Source: Saccoglossus kowalevskii
Lineage: Eukaryota; Hemichordata; Enteropneusta; Harrimaniidae
Direction: 5' to 3'
Assembly (NCBI RefSeq): GCF_000003605.2
Contig: NW_003108087.1
Span: forward strand, 176,771 to 240,770
DNA length: 64,000 bases
The translations under genes and the position numbers were made by a program. The first letter of the stretch is position 1. Every line of letters starts with the position of its first letter. Under the pieces are notes generated by a model that was not told where the DNA came from, did no database searches, and was given only the letters and a program-made list of their open reading frames with translations. Shown here piece after piece: positions 38,798 to 53,900 of this stretch.

Positions 38798-40985
38798 ATG
38801 AGGCGCTTAAGAATACAAGGCAATGACACAACTATCGGAAAATTTGTTTCAGCTCTCCATATTTGTAAGTTTCCACGTTATTCCAAATATGGTTAGTAAT
38901 AATAACATCGTCCACTTGCACGGTTTCGCATCCGTTCATCCATCTATCAGCAAACTGCAGCTGGAACATTACACCTTGCAAATTCTACATGTTGTAACAA
39001 CAAATTTACTAACGGTGGCATTACCATTAATAAGCGCACCTCTTTTAACAACGTACGTCCAATAAAATGCTTTAATTAAAAGTCAATCATCGCCAGAGAA
39101 AACCAGTCACTTTTTACCGTTTTGGATCCCGATTTCTAGTTCCCTTTCAAAATGACGTTCTATCTTCAATTTTGATTTGTTTTGATAACATAACCCGCAT
39201 CGCATTCCCATTATCCTCTAGCCATTTAATAATCGAGTTGTATTTTTATTTTATGTAGAAGCTAAATAAATAATATGTGCGCAATTACTACTGAGATAAG
39301 TTTCTTGTAACCAATGCTTTGTATGAAATGGATCTTACATAAATTCATCTGAAATAGGTATGTCGGGTATAATCACGTGTAGTCGGAGAAGTCATGTGTT
39401 AGGGTTGACAAAAACAGCAGATCTATCAAACTTCGAAGTAGTGTATAATTAAGCATCTTGGGCGAAAATAATGACGTACTCGCACGTCAGTATAGTTGTT
39501 GAATACCATGGTAACGTTATGTTACAATAGCTCAAGATGTTGTATCACGTGATGAAGACATATTCTCTTGGACCGACTGAGATGTTAGTGTCAATATTTC
39601 GAGAGATCGAATCGCTCTTGCCAGATTCGTAACAATACTAGATCATTTCGAATAGCTGTACTGGTTGTGATCAGCATATTGCACTAGTATAGGTAGTCTG
39701 ATTGATGCGTCCGCGTTGGCAGATAAAGATGTCCTCCCTCATGAACCACTCACCATCATCAGCTGACCGGTTGTCCAATTTGCAAAACCCGGCGCCACAG
39801 TTCTTGCTTATCGTCTATAGCAAGTACTTCAGGCTGATCGGAAGCCCTCCCCTCTTACCAATTTTCCATTGATTGACGATGAATGAGAAGCCTCCTCCCA
39901 CTTTCACACACTGGCATTAAAACTGAGTAGTGCACAATACGGCGCTAATAGGCTGCTTTCGGACGCTTAATAAGCGCTGCAACAGCAGTCGAAGTCAGAA
40001 ACCTCGACTATTTGGGCAGCTTGAGTATTCATACGACACGCTATATATCCCTTCCCCTTAGCTATATACCGAGATCAATGAAACTGACCCTTCAATGGGT
40101 TTTCATGCGTTGATCAAAGACATTGTTCTGGAACAGACCTCTCCGTTTATAAGGAAAAAAATCACAGCATTCCATTTTCGTATTATGTGTCTTGGCCGGC
40201 AGTAAACACGCCGGTTCGAGTCGGATTGACAGATTTGGAACGAGCTTGACAAATAAAGCTGACTGGGCTAAAGAGACCGCAATTAAGAACGCCACGGTGC
40301 AAGCTGCCTCGAGTCTTGGGGCAAGGCGGGTCACTGTATACAGGAGAGGATTGGGAAACGTTTAATTTATGAAGTGGCACCTAAGTTATTCATTCGTTCT
40401 TCACCTGCCGGTAAGTTGAAGGTGCGATCAAACTTGCCCGGGTAAGGATAATGCCAACCCACGAGGCAGTCGCTTTACCAGATGTCCACTGTATACTCGT
40501 TCCACTAAACCCTTCTAAGACGTGGTTATAGAGTTTGTTCTTGTGTCGACTAACTTATTAATCTTATTAATATTCCCAACACGACAAATATTAAGGTGTA
40601 ATTTGTCTATCTTCACAAAGCTGTCTCTAGATTTGCGGGGAGAATTTTGGGGCATTTCCAGTAATAACGGGATGTCATAGAAAAGTAGTAAAAGGGAGTG
40701 GAGATACGGGATCACGGTTATGACTGATTATGTGATAGACTTTTTCTTGATATTATATTATGCACATGATGTAAAAATTAACCTAATTTTCGCCATAGAA
40801 ATTAATAATTTAAAATAATTATTAGTTAAATGTTTAATAAAAAATAAACAACAGATTCTATGCCAGAAGGGAGTGTGCGTGAAGATGCGGCAATCGTACC
40901 AGTCAACAACGTGTTGCGGGCATACTACTATATCAAGAGTTATCTTCTAAAACTGCCAGGTTAATTTGATTTTGTTAATATATTT

Positions 40986-41110
40986 ATTTTATTTTATTTT
41001 ATTTTATTTTATTTTATTTTATTTTATTTTATTTTATTTTATTTTATTTTATTTTATTTTATTTTATTTTATTTTATTTTATTTTATTTTATTTTATTTT
41101 ATTTTATTTT
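40986..41110. repeat. (ATTTT)n microsatellite
   Basis: About 25 uninterrupted ATTTT pentanucleotide units, followed by GCCGCTG. Perfect identity suggests recent expansion or homogenisation. Confidence 0.97.
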
Positions 41111-44100
41111 GCCGCTGAAAAATAGTATATATTAATAACGGGGGTTTAGACTGATGTGATCTGTTACATGGCAGGACAGTTGACATTCTACTACGCTTTC
41201 CACACAATCGAATAGAAATGAGAAATTCGCTCGTAACACATTCTAACACGTCTGCAACGTTTTCTAACACGTCCGTAGGGTAATTTACAGACGAATGGGT
41301 GTCATCATTCTCACCAGTGACTTATGTAATTATCTTCAATATTTGACATTAAAGTGCTGAGCAGCTCCATGTGTGATGCGAGTAATTTAATAATTTGTCT
41401 GTACATGAAAAAATATTTTTATGATTATGAAAAGTAGGGATTTCTTACGCTGTGATATTGTAATATTGTGTGGAGTTTCTCCCATAGTATTCGGTCAACA
41501 TATAAGACCATCGCGTCATTTCAATACAGTTTGCGGGAGCCGTGTAATTGAACGCAGATTAATCACAGATGAATCGCCCCACCTCTGACAAGACTGTGAA
41601 CACATTCAGCAACTTACATAACTCCAATATGTGTATGTCGTCTTTTAGACCATTAACTGCGAGATCCCGCGTTTTGCGTGAAACCGAACTTAAAAAAATG
41701 TGCTCAGTATTTTCTATTTCTGTGGCAGACGGACGGGTCTCGCCTTTCACGCAATGTGCGAGAAATCTTACAGTGAACTAATGCTCTTAATAGTCACCAA
41801 GTGATTAATTCTTTTTCTAACATCAATATATAACCCAGACAAACACATTAGATATCTCAGTAATGATCACTTAGTTTATTCCATTCCAAAAAATGTTTAA
41901 ATAATAAAATTCCTTCCAAATATACAGTAAAATACTTATTTTTTGTGATACAGAAAACAGTATTTAGAAAAACAAAAATATACAGACAAAAAATCGTGGA
42001 CTTGTATTCTGTGGTCGCTTATGAAAAAAACAAAACATGCAATGACAGTCGATTATGGCATTTTGGGTAACACCGTATTAAAACAAATACAGTGATTCTG
42101 TTGGTTTTTCAAAACAAATAACGGTAGATTAATGAACCCCGATTCGTTAAAAGATGCATTTGGATAATTATCTATTTAATATGGCAGATTTCTTTTTATT
42201 GGAGGGATATTTATAACGATATATACAATGTGGCTCATGTTCAGCATTTAATCGTTGATGTAGTGAATGTCGGCATGACCAGGTTTTATAATCAAATAAA
42301 AATATCGATACTAAACACTAAATACTTGCCAACCAATTTGAGTTCAAATGTATCTACGAACATTTTCTCGACAAACTCAACATCTATTGTCAAAAAGACA
42401 TTGGATTTGTATGCGTCTCTCGAACTAAGCACATAAATGTCGCGTCGTCTCGCGAGATTTAGCCCCCGTTAGGGAAAACAAACTATGACATTAACTTTGT
42501 CTTCTATTTTCACTTCTCCTGAATAAAACAACGGCCAATTGGCCGGGTTATGTTGCAAGTGAATGTATAAGCAACATAACTTGCACCTTTCACTATCGGA
42601 ACCCTTCATGCAATATGCAGTCGCCGTCCGCATCCTGTTGTACTCTATGCCCAAACACCAGTGGGTTGGTTAGCTTTGGTTTGAAGTCGTGAAAAACCGG
42701 TATCAAATATTACTGAGTTCGGGCTTGCCTGGAGAATGTATCACTAAAAATACTGTTATTTTCGCTCTTAAAAAATCTGAATTACTACGAAAATATTTGA
42801 ATATAAGAATGACCTCAAGTCCTTGAGTTCGCCGTTGAATGAATGTCGATTTCTTGAACTTAGTTTCTCATCGTTTGCCAATTTCCTGTCTATAATTTGA
42901 AGGGTTTCTTGTACTATATGTCGGTTTCAATAAATGACACGTCGTATTTCATCCGCTTCGACGATAACTTCCTTTTTAATGAAACCTCCATATTTTAGTT
43001 GCCTAATACCCTATTCCCGTATTCCCATCCACCTTTCCCGACAATCCCCAGAAGGCGAAATCGCCTCCGCTAATTGATCAGAAACTTCCGGTTTGCATGC
43101 ATGTCTAGATATGAACATGGTATATGTATTTCCTGCTATGAGTCCATTCCACTCACATTTTTAATTCCTTTCTGAAATAAGATTTTTTTTTTGAATTTTT
43201 TTTTGCTTGGCGACATTTTACTATCGTTCTCCCCATACTTGACAATCGTATTTCGTCAAAGACAGAAGATGGTGAAAATCAAACTGGTTTTATTAAATAC
43301 TAAAAATGTTGAAGACTCACATTATGCTAGATCTTAATCGGACAATGTTTTTTTTTATCTAATTAAGGATCATGTTCATTCTGGCTTTCTCTTCCAATCA
43401 GGCGGTTTAGTCACTTATTCATTGTCCCAACTTGTCAAGTTCTGAAACTGGACGCTTGTAATGAAATTAAATAAACCCGATTTTAAAGTTTACAAGTCTG
43501 GCTATAATTTTATTTAAAGTTACCCGCAGATTAAATAAACAAATATGGCAGTATCAAATATGTTATTAATGCAAAAATGGCATTCAGACGAAAATATGAT
43601 CAGGATATCCCTTCATCAAAAACTAGAATCTCGGGTATTCAAACTAATTACGTCGCTGTTTTCTGTTATTATTGACGCGGGTGCATGTTGTTCATCGACA
43701 AGTCGTCGTATGAAAACGATAAACCCATAATCCATTACAACTAATGTTGTGCCTTATGGCAAATTAATAATCATTAAATTTGCATTTCGGTCAATTAACA
43801 ATATTGCAAAATTCTCTTCATTGAACTATAGACCTCTCGGTTTTCATACGTTAAACAAATCGACGTAATTGTAGTATTGTTCATTTCCGATCTACTGTTC
43901 TTTACAATGACTATTTTGATCAGCTGGGACCTGGCACTCACGAAGGGATGGTATTGATGGGTATTCATCCAAAGACAGCTTGGAAGATGGATGGGTTCTA
44001 TCTGTTTTCAAATTCTCGTTACAATAGACTGCATAGACATCATTAAATTACATTATTCGACATATGCATTAAATAGTGTCATGTGTTAAGAAGCCATTTG

Positions 44101-44435
44101 TGTTAACATATAAATCCTTGCATCACCCATTAGTCATTTCGGGCCAGTATTTCTTATTGACTATGTTGTATGACTTTACTTTCTTACATAGCTCAAACTG
44201 CTTAGCCATTATGCATGTACTTATATATATATATAAAAAATAACCTTTTCTAAAATATACAGTGCGGAGGGTTCAATTTTCTTACGTAATCCTTTGCCAT
44301 ATGTATGAGTAAAACTAACTAAATGCCAAAATACACGAGAGTTTGCCATTTGTACACATCTACGTTGTTCAAACAGTGATCGTTGCCACCCTATCGTCAA
44401 TAGCGCATCAAAACCACCTGTTCACCCAGCATGCA
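41111..44435. other. Intergenic DNA downstream of rx
   Basis: This is the 3' flank of rx (minus strand). No exon is seen. The nearest canonical polyadenylation signal that I found for rx is TTTATT on the plus strand at 43509-43514, about 0.9 kb past the stop codon. Confidence 0.45.
43509..43514 (-). terminator. Candidate rx polyadenylation signal
   Basis: AATAAA on the minus strand, about 920 bp after the rx stop. No closer canonical hexamer was noticed. It is a weak inference in AT-rich DNA. Confidence 0.2.
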
Positions 44436-44927
44436 TCAGTGAGCTACATCATTTCCGCTTTGCCAAGGCGTTTTTCCGAGATTCTCTATATGTTCTTTTG
44501 CTTTCATCCGCAGAGATACGATGCTAGAACTACGCGGATCATTGTCGTCTAGTTTATGATCCGAAGTCGGCGAGGTCGGCGGTATAGCAGTGACGGTAGT
44601 GGGGCTGATGGAACTTAGTTTTGGATTCAAGTTGATTGACCCTAGCGTTGTGTTAAAGTTCGAATTGAGGGCGGTTGACGTCGGTGGCATGAGAGGATAA
44701 GTAGAGATTCCCGGACCTAGTTGAGGCAGGTAACCGGGCAACGCGTGAACTGCGGTGGTATTAGCAATAGGTGGAGTAAGCCATGGATCCATGGGCAAAG
44801 CGTTGCTGTAGTTCGCAGGGGCGTGGTTTCTCTGCAGTGCTGTCATCGGATACTCCTGCAACTTCATCTGCTGTGCCTCCATCTTCTCTTGACGTCGCCA
44901 CTTCGCTCGTCTGTTTTGAAACCATAC
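44436..44927 (-). CDS. rx: rx coding exon 3 (homeodomain residues 47-60, C-terminus, OAR)
   Basis: The exon encodes residues 191-353 and ends with TGA at 44438-44436. It begins [15 protein letters not shown] (Trp48, Gln50, Asn51). Next come a Pro/Thr/Asn-rich region with [14 protein letters not shown] and ALPGYLPQ segments, and the OAR at about 323-336. The acceptor is TCCCTCCACAG directly before GTATGG. The open frame runs a further 45 bases into the intron, but those residues are not conserved. Confidence 0.95.
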   Translation of the reverse strand, partial: VWFQNRRAKWRRQEKMEAQQMKLQEYPMTALQRNHAPANYSNALPMDPWLTPPIANTTAVHALPGYLPQLGPGISTYPLMPPTSTALNSNFNTTLGSINLNPKLSSISPTTVTAIPPTSPTSDHKLDDNDPRSSSIVSLRMKAKEHIENLGKTPWQSGNDVAH

Positions 44928-47900
44928 CTGTGGAGGGACAAGAAATGAAAGACAGTCAGCATAGCCATTCAACCATACGCAACAACAATAATCAAAAATA
45001 TTAAAAATTAATACAGTATGTTATGTGTATCTTTGCTCCGCTTAAATGCAAAACATTTATAATATCAAATATTTAAAGCTTGCAACTAAAATGACTTAGT
45101 TATAATAGTGACAGGAAGCGGAGAAATGAATGCACGATTACAGATAAAGGTGATGGGCGTGTTGTGCTGGAGAAGATGCTGAATACTGTCCCGACTTTGG
45201 AGCATTATACATTGTCAACCGTCGTAATCCACAGTAAGTTGGCTGTTCTCATTGCGTCACAAAAAAGGTAAATCCTTTTCGTCTGAATAAAACATTACAG
45301 GGTAAAACCGAAGCTGCGGACAATTAACTGAAAAACCATAAAACGAACGGCAGATCCCAAAATCAGTGTGCGATGAACTTGAAAAGTCGCCATCGTGTGT
45401 TTGATTGCCATGTTTGTTTTTGTGGCATTTATACACGTGTACATGAGAAGCTCCTTGAATCGTAAGCACCGCCACCAGGTGGATATCCTCAATACCCGGC
45501 ACCGGTTAATTACGTTTTCAATCAGTGCATTTTGTATTTAAATTGAGGCCCTTGATGAAAAATTACTGTTTCTCGTTATATTACCGGGTGGTGTATATGG
45601 TTTGTTGACCTGATTACAAGCGAGATTGTTTATCTGTCTAAAGTTTTGTTTAGATAGCGATAATTCTTCATCAATAAAACGGTTAAAATGACGATGAAAC
45701 ATTGCGTTAGAATAAAATACCCGACACAATTTGTTTACGTTAGAAATACGACAAGTAGGGCACATTTGTTACAGAGCTTGTGTCTATTTCATGGTAGCAG
45801 GATGAGAAAGAAGACACGTGAAATGTCACTGGGCCTGCTTATAATATTCGACGTGCGTCATTCTTTTACGAAACGCACATAACACATTTGAGACGGTAAA
45901 CAGTGGTAACATTCATACACTAATTCTTCACACTCTGCTCCATTGTCACTAGGGATGGCGAACGACTCGACAGTCAAGCGTCATGAGACCCAGACCCACT
46001 TCCGTTTTAGATTGATTACCCAGTGAATAGCAATGAAAGAAGGTTTTTAAAAATTGATTTAAAATACAATTAATTATAAAAGGATACCCCTTCCTTATGG
46101 CGCGTATTTTTTTTACTTTATTCTGATCGGCATCAAGATAAGGTGGGAGACTACTAGACTTGAAGTCGACTTCACCTGCCCCCTAATTTGTTCCAATTTG
46201 TGTAAAAGAGATCCAACCCGACGCCTACATGCGTCGGCGATTGATGCAGGGTGACGTCACTCAAGGAGATGAAATATCCAACATATTTTCAAATCATATT
46301 TTTACTGAATTCCGGTAAATAGAAAAACACACAGGCCTGGAGTGAAATGTAATTTGACGTGCTCAAAGAACCCCCAAACCGCGCCTATCACCCGACACCC
46401 GGTAAATTGATTACAGAGTGTTCGTCAACAACACATTAGTGCCCATTTAAGTTGAGAAAAATCTTTTTTTTCCACCCACGACCTCTACGCATTGATCATA
46501 CTGATATTGAGTCGAGATTTACTACTGTTGAACTTAACAAAATAGTATCTTCTATGTGTCGGGGTTTGTTAGCGTCATTTTAACACACAAGACGGGTAAT
46601 TTATGCAAAGAACAGCAGGGATTTAATGCGTCTGCCCGGTGATTAGAATTGACGAGACGTTTGCTGGCCTCCGTCATTCCCACGTATTCAGTGTTGCCTT
46701 CCGCTAGTACTTACTGTGTGGTTGTTAAAAGGCGCTTCAAGAGTCGGCTTTATTTAATACTAAAAAGAAAATTATGCCGATGCGTTGCAATAGAAAGCTT
46801 GATTTTTCCATCTTCAATAGAATTCTGTGGACAAAAACAGTACACATAGCGTCGTTCTTGTTCTATTCATACCGAACTGTTCCTCCACCACCCTAATTAA
46901 TAGAATGGTGCTGACAAAACTTCCAACTCTATGTACAACAAATAATCACTGTCCTTACAGCATACTTTGCATCGAACTCAGAGATTATCACCATTTTAAA
47001 TAAAATTATCGTTTTACGTATAATATTTATATATATATATATATATATATAAATATAAATTAAAATCGCGCATTTTTTGAGATTTTGTCAACTCAGTATG
47101 ACGACATTGATATGATACGTTGTCTATTCATTTGGCTACACGTGTCAGGTGGTCGCGATGTTTAGATCGCCTGTCTCCAACTCTGGCTCCATTTAATACA
47201 GGCCAGTATTCAGACTCTATATTTAATGTTTGGGGTCGCCTTGTCTGTTTATGATAGTTTTCTGCGCCGTTACTAATTATCCTAGCCTTCATAGTGCAGC
47301 CATCGGCAGATGCAACCTTTTTGTCTACCCAGACTTCGACAACGTTTACATGAAATCGATGCCATCTGACTGAAATCGACACACATAATTTCGCTTTTTA
47401 GAGAATCAAGATATCGTAACACACAATCCCGATTTGCCATGGTATTACAGCAACATTAAGACAAACATCTGCGAAGGTGCGGGAATTAAAAACTAAGCAC
47501 AAGCCAACCAAATTTCAAGAGGACTATAATCAATTTTTAAAAAATCAAAAACGATTTCTAAGTGGTGAACTATTCTATGTGTTCTCAAGTCGCCGCTCAG
47601 TCTTGAAAATTAATCAGCAATTTAGTGAAAATAGTGCGCGGTTTAAATCTTGTGGGAGAGGGATCTGTGTGAGGAGCGGTGTGATATAAGAACTGCCCAC
47701 ACTAATAACAGTAATCGGACTAACGCGGCAACGGTACCCTGCTGGTGAAGCTAACGGGTAAATATGATCATCTGTATAAATATTATGTTTAGATATTAAA
47801 AAGTAACTCGCAAGTAACCAGCGTTAATTCCTAAGTGTATACGTAGAGCGATTGTGTGCGTGGGTATGGCAGGATAGCCTCCAGCTAAGCAATGGTGAGA

Positions 47901-50900
47901 GTTGAAAATATAGCAGTAATACATACAGGTAGAGCTATTATCACTATCAGCCCGACAACGGACCACTTTCCTAATCATTGTTTAAACATCACTAATCGAA
48001 ACTCGATAATGTAAATATAATCTAATGTTTTGATCACCCTGAAGGGATAGTTCGAAATTGGATTCCCAGTTCTCCGCTCAGAGCTGTGATACTGTTAACG
48101 TCGGCACCGAAAATAACACAAAAAGGGAATCTTCTCTAGGTGTTTGTTTTAACTTCATTCTGTATTCGTCGTGATTGAACTTTTGACGGCACATATATTT
48201 ATATAATCCCTGTAAAGCTGCTAACGATATTGAAAATTGATAAAAATAATCGACTATATTCTGTTAGTCGGTATATGAATACATATACTTACGATATCTC
48301 CACAGAAGTGGGTTTTCGTTCTTTACAAAAATAAGTTTTAGGTTTAATTAACATTTATTCCTAACACATATTGGAAAATTTTTAACTTTTTAAAAATAAA
48401 AGTATCAGTTATTTAAATTTATTTGAATTATTTGCGCTTCGTACTACGCGTAGTAATTGTTTTGGGGTTGGGGCTTCCCATTAGGGCGGCTGTGTCACTC
48501 TTCGCTGCCGTATTAAAGGCCCAATAATATTATATGCTACCATTCGCCCGTCACCTCATCAGTAATCAATTACAATAGGACATGTATATGCATTTGGCAT
48601 GAAAATCACATTTAAAAGCATTGAATTCATTTTGTATTGCGCGAAAATTGAAGTAATGTAATAAAGTCCGGGGGAAAATAGTAGCGCATCACCCCCGTTT
48701 CGACTTCATTAAAACTCATTAGGTCTAATACAATGTAATGTCAAAGTGATGCCAAATATTGCAGCTTATTGGAACGAGCCGAGACTCAATTGGCGATAAG
48801 CAAAATACAATATTCGTAAGAATTTCGATTTGTATTACAGATCCCTGTCTTTAAATAATACAGAATGCGACATAACAGAGTTATAAAAACATATCGAGCT
48901 ACCTTATAAGATTATACTACAATTTCCGTTAGTTGTGTTTCTGAGGGGAGTATTCGAGGAATTTTAATGGGAGGGAGAATTGTAAGATGCTGAAACTTTC
49001 ACTTGTGTTCGATTTTCGACGGTGTCACATTCTGAATGGCAAACTATTTAATGACCAAACTAAACGTGTGATTTCATTAAACTCGTTGTTTGTATATGTT
49101 TGTCTTGAATTACAGATTTGCTTATTGGGAAATGGCATATACTGAGCTGACTTTACGAGACTCCGGTCGGCAGGGCATCTCTGTTTCCGGGGCTAGCCCA
49201 AAAGTTCGGCATTTCAGCGCCGTGCCACTAACACCAGGATACAATTAGCCTCACACGCGGAAGATTTTTAGTTCTTAATGTATTTGTGAGGCGCGTTCTC
49301 TACTCTAGGCGCTTGAAATCACTCCTATCCACCGACTTCTACTAACGAGATGTAATACCCCCCTTAATGGTGTAAATTGGAAAATGGCGTCCATACCTAT
49401 TTACGCGAACCCAGAATTCAATTTATCACTTTGTCTTGTTGCCTCTACATAAATTTGGTTATGTTGCTACCCAAATCACATTATGCACCGCGCATAAAAG
49501 CTTTCTCCGTTTCAAAACTAATATTTTGGGCTTCGTTTTAGCTAACAATTATCATGAAAGACTGAAAATTGTCGAGCTTTTGTGACACGAAGTGTACGAC
49601 AAAAGCCGAAGTTTTTTTTCAGTGTTGGGGAGTTGTCACACAATTCACTCTCAGTCAACGTCTCCCGCTCGTCATTGAAATCGATCAAGAAAAGAGCTAA
49701 TTAATAGCCTCAATGAATGCCGAGTTTTTACACTGTAGTCTTTTTGCAAAAAAATTATATTATGATTTAAAGTCAATTTGGATTTTATACGAATACAATG
49801 AATAGATTCCGGTTAATTTTTTGTTGTTAAATCAATGATTTGACGGTTTGACGCACAGAATGGAAAAAAGCTATTCATTGACGTTGTTTTATTATTATTC
49901 TGGATTCAGCTTTGAAAGTAGAAGAGAATGTAGATCCCGTTAACTAGCACTATAGAATAGTTATACAGACTCAACAGATTTTGTTATAGATCTAACCGAC
50001 AAATCTTAGCCAAATAAAATGATGCAATAAAATAACGTCAATCCGTGTAGCATCAAGTGAGAGAGACGGCTTGCACTTAATGCTTAATATTAGTGTGACA
50101 TAGGGGATGAGGGATTGTTCGATATCAACGGCAGTCATACTATTGTCATCACAGATTCTCCACTCTAAAGAGCGTATCCATGACTTAGTGTTAGAATCTC
50201 GATTCGACTCTGAAACTAAAAATGATCTGTTGGAGAAAACTAAAGATTTTGAATACAACAAATGAAGTTTGTCACGTTTTTTCCGATTTGCAGATGTGGG
50301 ATTGGGAGAGGGGGGTCGATATCAAACCCAAACTCATGTAAGCATCCAAACAAACGGTTCGCCGATTAAGGTTATTGTCATGCGATTTGACAAATGTCCT
50401 GAGTTGCTGAATGCGACTTGCTTTGTGTCAGCCGGCTGACTTTGGAAAATTGCATACAAAATTGGCGCGATTAGCTGGTGAAACGAGCGATGAAAAGTAA
50501 AAAAAAAAGTATGAGCTAAAATATAATTAGATGAAAATGCTGGAAATCATGAAATGTGACATGAAGCTTTCAGCGTGGTAATGAACGGATGGAATGAAAT
50601 CTACCTGACACCAGTGTTTTTAGTTTTAGAAATTCTCGTCTCTTGTTATAAATATTAAATGTAAAAACACTTGAGAAGATATTTCTTTCCTTACCCCGGC
50701 AGTAGTAAATGTGATGGAATAAGAAGAGGTATCTTCATTCGCGCTCTGAAATGAATACTACGAGGTATATTAAAACGACACCCAATTGGCACTCGTAAGT
50801 ATGCATACATCCATATATCGAAACATTCCATGGGCTTCGGTTTCAAGCAAGTGTATAACACGGGCATGACCGCGATAAAAGAAAATACAGCACCTCCATA

Positions 50901-53900
50901 ATATGCATAGAAAACTGCAAATTATTTTATTTTCCTTAACATATTGTATTTTTGTGCTGTTATGTAGGCAAAGAGGCCATGCACACAGCGAACCAAACGC
51001 ACTGCTCATAGATGACAATGCATTCGTGACGAAGTCGTGAAAAATGCAATAAACACCGTAGAATGATGTATTTATAAACACATTGAACAGGTTTCTCCCG
51101 ACTGAGCCAAATTACTACCATCGACAACTGCTTTTATTATTGCCTATACAAACGCGATATTCTTATCATCAATTGTTAAATTATAGCTGTATATCGATAC
51201 ATTCCCGCTGTCTCGCCACGCCGTGAAGCTGAGCGGGAGAGAGACATTTCTATGGCCGCAATAGGAGTCGCCCACCGCGAAGTCACGCTGCGATACTCTT
51301 ACTAGACGGGGAGATTGTCGAGGGAAATAGGGCAATCGTTCTTACGAGTATACCTCATTCCCAGGTTATAAATTATGGATGGGTATATAAATAATAGAAG
51401 CAACTTGTTTTTATTATCTCAATTGGTCTTCAAACGGTGAGGTGAACTCCAGAATTGTAATACACATTGTTCGACACGGTAAGCGGAGTCCCCAGGTCCG
51501 TCCACATGGTCCACAGAAATGTACCCTTGCGTATGAAATAAAACGATAACCAACCACGATGTGTTTCGAAAATGTATGTATGTTCATATTACTCCTCTCT
51601 TCCGTACACCAGTGTAATCTCCCAACTAAATAGTTTCAAGTTCGTATCCTTTCTATATCGAGCTTGAAATTGTATTTCTTTTCTTTTTTTCTAGTGATTA
51701 CAAAATTCACTAATCCACTTTGCAGGGGTTTAACTACCTTACCTCAACCACCGACCTTAAAGAACGGCCAGAAATGAATGGTTGAGCATTTAATGTTGAT
51801 GGAATTGGTAATGGGTAGATTTAATTGCAAAGAATGATATTCAAGACACACATTGTAATATTAAGTAATGGCCTTTACCTGCACTCGTACTTCCGGCAGG
51901 TTTACTTTTAGCGCCAGTTCCTCTCGACTATACACGTCTGGGTAGTGACTCTTCTCGAAAGCTCTCTCCAGTTCGTGAAGCTGAAACGTGGTGAAGGTAG
52001 TCCGATTTCGGCGGTGTTTCTTTTTTGGCTCGTCCGAGTTATTATTATCGTTGCCCATCGAGTCATCGTGTGAGTGCTTCATATCTTCGTCGGAACTGTA
52101 ACCCAACTTGTCGTTATGCTCACTCCGCTCACCCTCGTCTGTCGCTGAAATGTTAAATACCATGTGATGGTGAATGTGTGACCCTATCGCACCCTTCGGT
52201 ATGATACGGTAGTTAAGTGACATCAGTTGTGCTGTTTGGGAATTTTACAAGACTACTACATGGGCTGCATGCTACAAGAACTATTTTAAGGGAAAGGGAT
52301 AATTTCAAACTAAAATTCAATTCAAGATGCAGGTGACTAAAGCAAATAAATAAAAACTGCTCTTGCACATACTAGTATTACCGCGTCATAGTGCCACTTA
52401 AGAATATATTATGCAAAAAGGGGTCATGATTATGACATTCTAAATCACCAACCAGATAACTCGGTATAAAGTAAAAACTTCTGAATTAGTTCAATATTAT
52501 TTTAAACTTTTTTCACATCGTTTTGTGTTGGCATCTTTAAAAATCTCAGGCAATATTGCACCCGTGTTGGGTTAACCCTTGGCATGGTATCGCTTACACC
52601 CACTTCATTGTCATCGTACCCAGTGATATCTTCATCTGCAATAATATATTTGGATGCTAAAAAGAATTAAACCCGTCCAAAAATGCAGTTTAAACATGTT
52701 TTAGTATATATTTACTGTAAAATATTCAACTCAGAAGAAGGCAAAAGTAAAATCGTAAAAGTGCTTGAGAAGTATGCATCTGGGACGTCATGTTACCTAT
52801 TACCGTGCCATGCATTGACGTGGCATCGCTTATAACGAGTACATGCACTCCATCGTATACTGCTTTCCGTAGCCACCTATCTTAGTAACTTTGTGCATCG
52901 GCGTAGAAGGGATAGTCATGCATATACGCAAGAAAAACATTGCACTTAGAACGATAACATCGATGGTAGCTGTAACAGCTCACTGGGGGAGAGACCCGGG
53001 GGATTCGAGGGATGATACTGACGAGATTTCGACGCCGCCTGACTGATCGGTCGATTCTGTTGTATTTCACGTTCGTAACTACCCAAGCATGGGGATTGTT
53101 TGTATCAATTTATTGTTGTTTTTTTCGTGCCGTCCTACAGTGAGTATGCTTGGAGTATACGCAATACTGACAAACATTTAGATGCGTTTCAGCAGGTCGA
53201 AGCTTCCAACCACCCCCATGTGTACATGCCTGAGTTTTGAACCATATACAAGACAGACGCGTATTACTACCGAACTAATTCAGTATTCCCCACTATGTTA
53301 TTTACGACTAATTAAGGAAATTGAAAATAGAAACACACATTTGATAATAAATGTTATCATATCACCAAAGTTATTTTTCAACAAAATATCCACGTCGAGG
53401 GCACGGAACTCGCAACATGGACCGGTTAAATTGTTGTTGACAAACTTTAATTGTAGCCGGGTATCTAATCTAATCACAACACGTATCATCTACTAATAAT
53501 TTTATTATACGATGTATATTTCACTTCGTCATTTCATAAAATATACCATAGCCTGCTTTTAGCTGCAAAGGATTATGACGAGTCGGAAAACCGTGTATCC
53601 TACTCGGGGCCAGCTGCTCGATATTTCCGACCAATTCAAATGGTGCATGACCGGTTGTCAAAATCCAATTTTAATAAATATTTTAATAATATTTAGGAAA
53701 ACGCAATTTACAAATAGCCCCAATACTGGTGCAAATGAAGGTCAATAGTAAGGGTGGCTCGTCCGGTACAATCCGTGGTATCGTGTTGGTGAGTTGTTGT
53801 CTGAAACGTACCGATCGACCACACTGCAGCAAAGACCATGTCGTTGTTTTTCAACATTACAATACCAGTGGTATTTCTTCGTTCAGGTTCTTTCAGAAAT

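Larger units (their letters stand above)
38138..40983. other. Intergenic DNA with palindromes, no gene
   Basis: This stretch contains a 22-bp palindrome at 38401-38422 and two adjacent hairpins at 38716-38797. The open frames at 38021-38350 (-) and 38443-38733 (+) have no family resemblance; the first overlaps the foldback arm. Confidence 0.5.
44928..51878 (-). other. rx intron 2 (6951 bp, phase 0)
   Basis: The intron interrupts the homeodomain between residues 46 and 47, the same site as in hbn. The donor is GTAAAG and the acceptor CCACAG. It holds an (AT)n run near 47029-47051 and a perfect 14-bp palindrome at 48442-48455. No internal exon was recognised. Confidence 0.85.

Noticed and set aside
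40205-40230. GGTTCGAGTC string resembling a tRNA B box
   Set aside because: No matching A box, acceptor stem or anticodon arm around it.
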